Of a stretch of DNA of 64,000 bases, positions 56,880 through 64,000 are shown one piece after another. The position numbers and the translations under genes are program-made. The first letter of the stretch is position 1. The number at the start of each line of letters is the position of its first letter. The DNA is taken from positions 68,308,991 through 68,372,990 of the forward strand of contig JALGPY010000003.1 in assembly GCA_023055425.1 (NCBI GenBank), given 5' to 3'. The stretch comes from Linanthus parryae. Lineage: Eukaryota > Streptophyta > Magnoliopsida > Ericales > Polemoniaceae. The notes beneath the pieces were generated by a model. The model did no database searches and had not been told where the DNA came from. It saw only the letters and a program-made list of their open reading frames with translations.

Positions 56880-58980
56880 GCAAGCTTGCGAAATCCCTTC
56901 TCCGGACATGGGCACGCTGCGGCCTAAGGCCACTAGCTGTCCAAATTAATCAAGTACAAAGTCGGCTTACCAATATTACTCAAAACCCTTCAGTGCCAAG
57001 TCGTCCTTCCTTTTATGAGTGGCTACGGCAAGAACAGCACACACGAGACCATCTTAATGATTTACTCCAGCAAGAGGAGACTTTATGGGCTCAAAGGAAA
57101 AAAAACATGCTGGCTTCTGCAAAGGGACAAAATAAACACTCGTTTCTTTCACGCCAATTTAAACAAAGATTCTACCGCAACTGGGACCCGGAGTTGAAGA
57201 ACAGTGATGGTAGGAAGATCTCCTCACAGTATGATCTCACTACCCATCTCTCAACCTGAAGGAGTGTACAGTAGGCAGAATATAGGATCAATACTCTAGA
57301 AAGGGGGGGGGGGGTTGAATAGAGTATGCCAACTTTTTGCTAAACTTGCAAGAAGAGTGGTTTAAAAAGTATTTGTAATGAGTGAAGAGTATTTCAAGTC
57401 CTTGAAATGAGTTTGAAGTCCTTAGAATCAAAACAGTTGTTGTAGAAAAGCTAAGACTATTTCAAGGCCTTGAAATGAGTTTCAAACCCTTGAAACCAAA
57501 CCTGTTTTGTTTGCTGCAAATAAGTTAAGTATAGAACTGAAAAGTAAATTCAAGAGACACATGATCTATAGAGTTCAGTCCACTTGGACCTACGTCTCTA
57601 CCTCAGGGATTTTCTCCCTGCAGGATATTCAACTCAATTCTTATTAATCAAAAGCTAAGACCTAGATCTCAAGCTTAGAGAGATACCTTACTCTGTTGCA
57701 GCTTGTCGTTCTCACTAACCTATCTAGTACCAGATCTAGCTAACTGATTAACTAAGAATACTCTATTGTTCACCTTGAAAAATCAACGATAAAGAAAAGA
57801 AAAGAAGTATACAAATGATATACAAATGAAAAGCTCAGAAAGAAGAAACATTGAGAATAAGTTCTTGAGTGATTGTGCAGTGTTCTTCTAATGGATTTGA
57901 TGATGTTTGATCTACTTATTTGTTGCTTGTCAATCCTGAATGTTGTTTGAATGTCTCTGTATCTTGTGCTCTGTTGTGTCTCTAAAATTCTTCATTCAAA
58001 GTCCTTCTTATGCAGCTAGTTTGAATTGTAGATCTTTAAGATCTTTTCATAACCAACTTTTCTATTTTGTAGCTGCATTGTTGACTTCTTTAACTACTTC
58101 TCCCAACGGATAGTTGCTCAGTATCTTCAAAGATACTGATTTGATCTTGTTTAGAAACATGTTAGGAAGCTTTCAAACAAAGTAGATTGATCACATAATC
58201 AAATCATCAAGTAGTTTCTTTCCCTGCAAAACATAAGTTAGGAAATAGTTCCTGCAAAATAGGAGATGCAATATCTCTTCATAAACTGAGCCAAACACAC
58301 GGATTAGTCACAATTTAGAGTGTCACAATAATTTTTCTTTCATCACTAATAAATATATAATCAAATATAGGAGTTTAGGAGTTGGAATAGAATCAGAAAA
58401 CTCCCCCTAAGTTCATGCTTGAACTGCACTGTTTGGTTCAAACCTTTGAAAGCTGTTTCAAGACCTTGAAATAGAGTGGCTATTTCAAGCCTTTGAAACT
58501 ATGCTGAACTTACACAACCCACTCTCGTCACTTTTAACACCCCTTCCCCACCTACCTTGTCAACTATCCAAGCATGGGATGGATGAAATCACCTGACAAC
58601 CAGGCTCTCTCCTTCCCATACTCTCTGTCTAAACAAACCTTTCAAGGCCGAGGAAATTAGAACAACAATTTTTCAAATGGGCCCGTATAAATCTCCAGGT
58701 TCTGACGACCTGCCCCCTATATTCTTCCAGAAAACCAGACATATATGAGGGCAGTCGACAACTGCAGCTGTTCTATCCTTCCTAAACTCTGGACATCTTC
58801 TTAACCAATTAAACCATACATCTCTTTTCTTCATTCCCAAAATCGCATTTGTTTGATTTGAACAACACCAATAACCTGATGGATACCAGACCTAAGCCAA
58901 GCCACGATCCCGTCCAAGTGCATTTATACACATTTGAGGTTCTTTGTGAGGTTACAATCTTTATACTATAACAGCTCGGT
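56880..58980 (+). pseudogene. LINE ORF2 central part (linker and RT start), plus strand, split by a solo LTR
   Basis: Before the LTR, KSLLRTWARCGLRPLAVQ, then LNDLLQQEETLWAQRKK and, after a frameshift, INTRFFHANLN match the endonuclease-RT linker of L1-type LINEs (EExxW...GDxNTxFFH pattern). After the LTR the RT begins: KPFKAEEIRTTIFQMGPYKS, then PGSDDLPPIFFQ and FLNSGHLLNQLNHTSLFFIP, the KxPGxDG...FFQ...N.T.I.LIPK pattern. The split is clean, with CAACC duplicated at the insertion. The copy decays beyond about 58980. Confidence 0.78.
57257..58514 (-). mobile_element. Sirevirus-like solo LTR with 5-bp target duplication
   Basis: One LTR of 1258 bp in minus orientation starts TGTAAGTTCAG (58514) and ends GTACACTCCTTCA (57257). 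The target duplication CAACC is perfect (57252-57256 and 58515-58519). It aligns with the LTRs of B, including a G11-type run (57302-57313) between TCTAGAAA and TTGAATAGAGT and the palindrome at 57463. No internal sequence remains, so it is the product of LTR-LTR recombination. Confidence 0.9.
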
Positions 58981-59938
58981 GATTTACTGTTCATACAAGT
59001 GATGTGTCTCCCTTTGCTTCCTTGGATTGCTTCTAAATGGACGGTGTAAAAGCAATTAACATCTATCTAACTTTTTGTAATAAATAGGTGGGCCACCACT
59101 AAATGTAGCAGTAGACTTTTTTCAATCGACTTCTTCTCTGGCCTACATATTTAGACCATTTTGAAGAATTAGGGGATTGCTCGTGCCCGAGGGCACTACC
59201 AAAAAAATACATTTCATAATCAATTTTGTTGGAGGAGAAAATGAAAATGGTGTCCCCGTAATTTTATATGATATCCATCAAAACATGTTCTTATACACTT
59301 TTGATAATTACGTATATTAATCCGAGAGATAGTAAATTTCCAAATAGTGGTTAGTTAAGTGGATGATCTAAATGATGTGGCTGATTTATTTAATCTAAAC
59401 GCTGAAAAGCCATAAGTTAATTAAATTATGCTGTTTTATAGATTTTTTTTGTTATTTGTTATTAGTTTAGTTCAATTAAACGGAATTGTGAATAATGGCA
59501 AAACTTGAGATAAAAAGAATAAGTGTAGTAGTCCTAACAGGACCGGTTTTACTCTAGTTAATATAAAAAGGAAATTAACTTTGACTTTTAGCGTGTTCCC
59601 AATTTCGTCGGGGAGTAGGTAAAGTTTTACAAAAAGAAGGTGGTAAGAATCGGGCCACTTAAGCAAGCAAAAGTGGGTGCCAAGTCAGAACCTCAAACAT
59701 TAACGCGTCCGCATTCACACATTCTCACTCATTAAAGAACCGAGAGAAGGAGAATTAACTAGCTGTCAGAGGAGCACAATGCAAAGATTAACACATCATC
59801 AACACTGTAGCATACTCTACGGTCAATAATATTTTCAACAAGTTATATGAAGGTTTGTCTTCCAAATATGTGATAATCGTTACGTGCCAATGTTTTTGTG
59901 ATGGAACTCACGAAACATCGAAACCTTGTGGTTTTATC
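58981..59938. other. Intergenic DNA upstream of HMT1
   Basis: No ORF with support. It is AT-rich and presumably includes the HMT1 promoter. Confidence 0.5.
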
Positions 59939-59942
59939 GTGT

Positions 59943-59950
59943 ATATATAT
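59943..59950 (+). promoter_or_regulatory. Likely TATA box of HMT1
   Basis: TATATATG in CGTGTATATATATGAGAC lies about 135 bp upstream of the start codon, a normal distance for a plant gene with a ~100-bp 5' UTR. The assignment rests on position and sequence only. Confidence 0.5.
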
Positions 59951-60021
59951 GAGACATGAGTCACATGACAACCCATTCTTCATGCCAAAGGTTTGAACAA
60001 CAGCTGCTTAGACTTTAAAGG

Positions 60022-60044
60022 GAGAGAGATAGAGAGAGAGAAAC

Positions 60045-60080
<36 letters not shown>
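60022..60080 (+). repeat. GA microsatellite in the HMT1 5' UTR
   Basis: Two (GA)n runs (60022-60040 and 60046-60080) end exactly at the ATG. Such GA repeats are common in plant 5' UTRs and core promoters and can bind BPC/GAGA-type proteins; that role here is inference. Confidence 0.88.
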
Positions 60081-60084
<4 letters not shown>

Positions 60085-63000
60085 GTGCAGGGAAGGGGAA
60101 AGGGCTGCTGGAAGATCTGATAGAGAAGGCGGGTGGTTGTGCCGTCGTGGACGGTGGTTTCGCAACCCAGCTGGAGAAACACGGAGCGTCCATCAATGAC
60201 ACCCTCTGGAGTGCTCTCTGCTTGATCAACGACCCCGATCTCATTAAACGGGTATTGAAAATGTCTATCGATGTGCCAGTTCTTCTACGCATATGATGGT
60301 GTCAATGCTGAAATGTTTTTGAATGTCAAAAAATAGGTTCATCTGGAATACTTGGAGGCTGGTGCGGATATTTTAGTAACTTCTTCGTATCAGGTAATTT
60401 CGCTACAATTGTAAAATCTTCTCAACGGGGGGATTTGTTGCTGAAAATCTGGTCAGCATTCGAACCTTGTTAAATGTAGGTTGTATATGATATTCTATGT
60501 AATTGGCAAAACAAACAATTGATTAAAAATCTTTTTACACTTTTTTTAATGAAACAAACTTATAATTTATGAGTTTAGCTATTGTCAAAATGTTTTTGAT
60601 TTTTACATTAATTACTCCGCTTATTTTGATCCAGTTTTTTTAGATTTCCCGGTGATAGCTAAAATCATGCAGATAACTTCATCTTTGAATTATGCCGATT
60701 ATCTCAAATTGTGCTAAATATATTCAAGTTGTTATATTACTACCTCTGTTTCTTTTCTTTCAACTTACTTCACTTTTTGACACTATTCACTGGGTCACTT
60801 TGACCCGGTGATTTGGTTAGCAAAACGATACACTTTGCATGATTTACTCTACAATATTATGAAAAAATTGCCAAAAAATTACTCGTTTTGCTATCCAAAT
60901 CACCAAATCAAAGTGACTCAGTTACGGGTAAAAAATTCGAACGCCATTGAAAGAGAAGAAACAGAGATAGTACCATTCTTTCACTCAGATTTATCTCCAG
61001 CTGGTACCAAACTGTTGGCTCATATAGTCCTCTACAGCTATCCCTAGTGGCGGAGGCACATGGGGGCATGGGGTGCAAGTGCACCCTTGGACCTTTTGGT
61101 TACTACTACACCCCTTATTTTATGTGTTTTTCCATATTTATCTTTAATAATTGGCATAAGTATACCCCGAAAAAATTAATTTGGCATAAGTGCACCCCCA
61201 ACAATTCTGACATGCACTTTTGTGCCACCCCACAAGTGAAATCCTAGCTCCGTCTAACTCTAGTCTAGTAGAGTAGATTCTGTCGGCAAAAAGATCACTT
61301 ACCGTTTAAGTAATTAAATTCCGTTATCAGTTTATTGGGACTAAGCATGAATCTTTCAACCCTTGGATTCTCAATCCCGATAGATATAAATTAGAATGCA
61401 CTTGAATTATCAATCCCAATATCTTTTTTAATTAGATGCTACAACATCATTTTGACTCTGACCAAGTAAGATGGCTGAATGTGTCTTCTTTTCATAGAGA
61501 GACCTGTTCCGTGCTCCATGTGACATGGCTTACTTGGAATTTAGAAGGGCCCCGATGCATGAACACTGCCGAGCTATATATTCGTACCAACCTCCGGTAA
61601 GGTATAGATTTTGTCAAAACATTTCGTATTTATACCCAAAAATAGGAACACATTCTTCTTCTTAAACCAGCAATACACTTGGGCAGTTGGGCGTTTGTGT
61701 TTAGGCTTAACATGAGATTGGACTCTCAATGAATTTTGAACAAAGCCAACCCAACGTTTGATAACAAAATGAACCCAAGTACTCGTAATCCTGGTTCAAC
61801 CTCTAATCCTGCACATGTGGGACTATCAAATCCCTGATTAATACCCAAGGTATTGTTATGGCTTAGTTGTAAAATGACTTATTAGCCCTTGTTTCGCTTT
61901 CTCGCCAAATCTATCTCCTTCGTTGTTGCCCGTCTCTAACCACATCAGTGCATTGACAATGTCCTCTACCTTGGTGAATTGTGGTAGGGTGAAATCTGTT
62001 TGATTAGGGTATGCTTGTCATTTTAAACTTAGTTTCTCTTCAATCTCATCATCAAACAAACACGTCTTACACTGCACTAATAATAATAGTGCCTGCCCTC
62101 CCAAATCTCAATCTGATCACTGTTTAGCCCTTGTTTCGCTTTCTCGCCAAATCTATCTCCTTCGTTGTTGCCCGTCTCTAACCACATCAGTGCATTGACA
62201 ATGTCCTCTACCTTGGTGAATTGTGGTAGGGGTGAAATCTGTTTGATTAGGGTATGCTTGTCATTTTAAACTTAGTTTCTCTTCAATCTCATCATCAAAC
62301 AAACACGTCTTACACTGCACTAATAATAATAGTGCCTGCCCTCCCAAATCTCAATCTGATCACTGTTAATCCCAGAACTATAAATTCCATCATTGCTAAG
62401 CTAAAAATAAACAAGGCCTTTTGAGAAGTGAGGACCCTTAGCTATGATAGATTAATGAAAGTAATCCAGCAGAAAATTAAATTTGCAGTGGCCTACAAGT
62501 TTCAAAAATCAAAATTGATAGTTTCTTATGGTGGTTTATTATCGTGAAATCATCGAATCACAGTGTAATGGTTCCGGCTGCAGGCTACCATTCCTGGGTT
62601 CTTATCCAAAGGACTATCAGTAGAAGAAGGAGAATCATTGCTGAGAAAGAGTGTTAAACTGGCGGTTGAAGCCCGCGATAAGTTCTGGGAAGCAAGGAAA
62701 AGAGTACCGGGACATCCTTACAACCGTGCCCTGGTTGCAGCCTCTATTGGAAGCTATGGAGCATATCTAGCTGATGGTTCAGAATATAGGTGAGTCCCAA
62801 CTCCCAAATGCATTATGTGATTAGAGTCAGAGCAGTTTTCACCATTTACATAGAAGAAAACGCATATTTGAAAAAGAGTGAGGCCAACTTTGGTTTTTTT
62901 TTTTTTTTTTTTTTTTTTAATTTTTTTTTTTTGCAGTGGCAATTACGGGCCTCATGTGGATTTGGGGAAGCTCAAGGACTTCCATCGCCATAGATTGCAA

Positions 63001-63933
63001 GTCCTCGTTGAAGCAAGTCCTGATTTGCTCGCTTTCGAGACCATCCCCAATAAACTAGAAGCTCAGGTGTGCTCTTCTTCTATAATGATTTTGTCGATTA
63101 GGTTCCGTTTGATTGGTGGTGAAACATTTTCCAGTAAAATGTTTCCCTTGTTTTTGGTGTTTAAGTGCTGTTTGGTTGGAGGTAAAAAAAATTTCTGTAA
63201 AATGTTTTTTCTCAAATGATGTAAAAATCTACACATTTCAAATCCGTAAGCCATTTTCCGGAGAGTGACGGAGCACAACAACAACTGATACCAACACCTC
63301 CACCACCAATAACCACCACCACCACCACCTACCTCCACCACGACCCATCACCGCCACCCACATTCACAGCCACCCATCGCTGCCATTGCCTTCAGGGCCC
63401 ACGTTTTGCCAAGTGTCAACCAAACACGAGAAAATAATTGCAGAGAAAACTTTTTCACACAGTATTTTACGCGTAGAATTTTCCCTTGCAAGACATTTTA
63501 TTGCGAACCAAACAAAGCGTTAGTTCATATACAATCTCTTGAATTGAGGATAACCTCTAACCTTGTATGAGAAAACCCCTTTGCAGGCCCTTGTGGAGCT
63601 TCTTGAAGAAGAGAAGGTTCAGATTCCATCTTGGATCTGTTTCAGCTCTGTCGATGGGGAGACTGCTCCATCAGGAGAGAGCTTTAAGGAATGTCTGGAC
63701 ATTGTAAACACTAGTAAAAGAGTTTCTGCAGTCGGAATAAATTGCACACCGCCTCATTTTATTCAATGTCTTATACAGAAATTTAAAGAGGTAAACTATA
63801 ACAACCTGAACAAAGTATTCCATAAGTGATAAGCTTATAACCCCTCTGTTGTGTTTTTCAGTTAACAGAGAAGATAATAGTGGTTTACCCCAATAGCGGT
63901 GAAGTTTGGGATGGCAGAGCCAAGAGATGGCTG
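60081..63933 (+). CDS. HMT1: Homocysteine S-methyltransferase, HMT1-like (exons 1-6; runs off the window)
   Basis: The enzyme makes methionine from homocysteine with S-methylmethionine (or S-adenosylmethionine) as methyl donor, in the cytosolic SMM cycle. Exons with GT-AG borders are 60081-60251, 60337-60393, 62584-62789, 62937-63066, 63587-63790 and 63862-63933, giving 280 codons of an expected ~325-345. The frame is kept across all five introns (phases 0, 0, 2, 0, 0). Motifs are CAVVDGGFATQLEKHGA, YLEAGADILVTSSYQATIPG, ASIGSYGAYLADGSEYSG and DLLAFETIPNKLEAQALVELL, then VGINCTPP with the first zinc-ligand Cys, and VVYPNSGEVWD. The C-terminal GGCC zinc ligands must lie in exon 7 outside the window. 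Similarity of motifs to Arabidopsis HMT1 rather than HMT2 or HMT3 is from memory. The ATG follows the GA repeat and gives the family-like N-terminus. Confidence 0.93.
60740..60970. mobile_element. Stowaway-like MITE in HMT1 intron 2
   Basis: TIRs CTACCTCTGTTTCTTTTC (left) and GAAGAAACAGAGATAG (right, inverted) are flanked by TA on both sides (60738-60739 and 60971-60972), the Tc1/mariner (Stowaway) target duplication. Inner arms ACTGGGTCACTTTGACCCGG and CAAAGTGACTCAG also pair, so the 231-bp element can fold back almost completely. No transposase is encoded. Confidence 0.82.
61045..61256. mobile_element. Possible hAT-like MITE remnant in HMT1 intron 2
   Basis: TAGTGGCGGAGGCACA at the left and TCCTAGCTCCGTCTA at the right are imperfect inverted ends around CACCCC-rich sequence. 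I could not find a convincing 8-bp target duplication. Confidence 0.4.
61882..62367 (+). repeat. Near-perfect 242-bp tandem duplication in HMT1 intron 2
   Basis: TTAGCCCTTGTTTCGCTTTC starts at 61882 and 62124. The two units (242 and about 243 bp) differ, as far as I can see, only by one extra G near 62230 in copy 2. The near identity implies a very recent event. Confidence 0.93.
62892..62932 (+). repeat. Poly(T) tract before HMT1 exon 4
   Basis: A run of about 27 T, AA, then 12 T leads directly into GCAG at the exon 4 acceptor. It serves as an unusually long polypyrimidine tract and would be prone to length variation. Confidence 0.9.
63067..63586 (+). other. HMT1 intron 4 with MITE-like insert
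   Basis: Between about 63098 and 63523 the ends TTAGGTTCCGTTTGATTGG and CGAACCAAACAAAGCGTTAG are imperfect inverted repeats of the kind seen on hAT or Mutator-like MITEs. The interior has a CCACCA-rich block (63295-63350). The target duplication is unclear. Confidence 0.45.
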
Positions 63934-64000
63934 GTAAGTTTATTTGGTTTCTTGGCTGAGACATTTTGTAGTCACTCGTCGTGGCTCTTTCAACTAACTT

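Larger units (their letters stand above)
60394..62583 (+). other. HMT1 intron 2 (2190 bp, repeat-rich)
   Basis: The donor is CAG|GTAATT and the acceptor GGCTGCAG|GC. The intron is much longer than its neighbours because it collected a Stowaway-like MITE, a possible hAT-like remnant, and a 242-bp tandem duplication. Confidence 0.88.

Noticed and set aside
57265..57275. Solo LTR start at TGTACAGTAGGC (57265)
   Set aside because: Starting at 57257 (TGAAGGAGTGTAC) matches the terminal TTTCA-type end of relatives and gives an exact CAACC target duplication; 57265 gives none.
60808..61047. An ORF of 79 codons inside HMT1 intron 2
   Set aside because: It lies over the Stowaway-like MITE arms and has no family resemblance.

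Overview
This window is nuclear DNA of a flowering plant, most likely a eudicot. The evidence is an intron-containing homocysteine S-methyltransferase gene of the plant HMT1 type at the right edge, AT-rich intergenic DNA, and dense nested Ty1/copia retrotransposons of plant type (copia order PR-INT-RT-RNase H, initiator-tRNA-Met primer sites TGGTATCAGAGC). I cannot name the species from the sequence. About 85 percent of the window is transposon DNA; the only host gene I can support is HMT1. There is no rRNA, tRNA, CRISPR array or bacterial-type operon.

Layout. 1-3441: element A (+), a decayed Sirevirus-like copia element cut at the window edge. 3438-13904: element B (-), a second Sirevirus-like element carrying an internal 1.13-kb tandem duplication. 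13905-18452: remnants of two older copia elements of another family in opposite orientation (G minus, F plus). 18453-24083: LINE remains, a poly(A)-tailed LINE-like insertion with an 11-bp target duplication, SINE-like pieces, two MITEs and small tandem repeats. 24084-43292: element C (+), a complete Sirevirus-like element with both LTRs, gag, pol and an extra ORF (ORF3) after pol. 32304-40797: element D (+), an 8.5-kb copia element of the F/G family inserted inside ORF3 of C. 43662-45314: a 1.65-kb Mutator-like transposon with about 92-bp terminal inverted repeats. 45315-47411: unrecognised AT-rich DNA. 47412-55148: element E (+), a young close relative of D with a truncated 5' LTR. 55160-58980: LINE pieces in opposite orientations, one of them split by a Sirevirus solo LTR (57257-58514, target duplication CAACC). 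60081-63933 and beyond: HMT1 exons 1-6, with introns that carry a Stowaway-like MITE, a near-perfect 242-bp tandem duplication and other repeat debris.

Two copia families dominate. Family 1 (A, B, C and the solo LTR) is Sirevirus-like: a gag with a long coiled coil and two zinc knuckles, a large ORF after pol, several AGGGGGAG purine tracts, and a striking dispersed palindrome CAAGGCCTTG that occurs at least 22 times in these elements and nowhere else that I saw. Family 2 (D, E, older F and G) has about 1.43-kb LTRs, a 1.67-kb leader and one continuous gag-pol frame. Nesting gives a relative order: C is older than D; F and G are older than B; E, with LTRs about 99 percent identical, is probably the most recent full arrival. 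No element has an intact coding capacity; all are described as broken copies.
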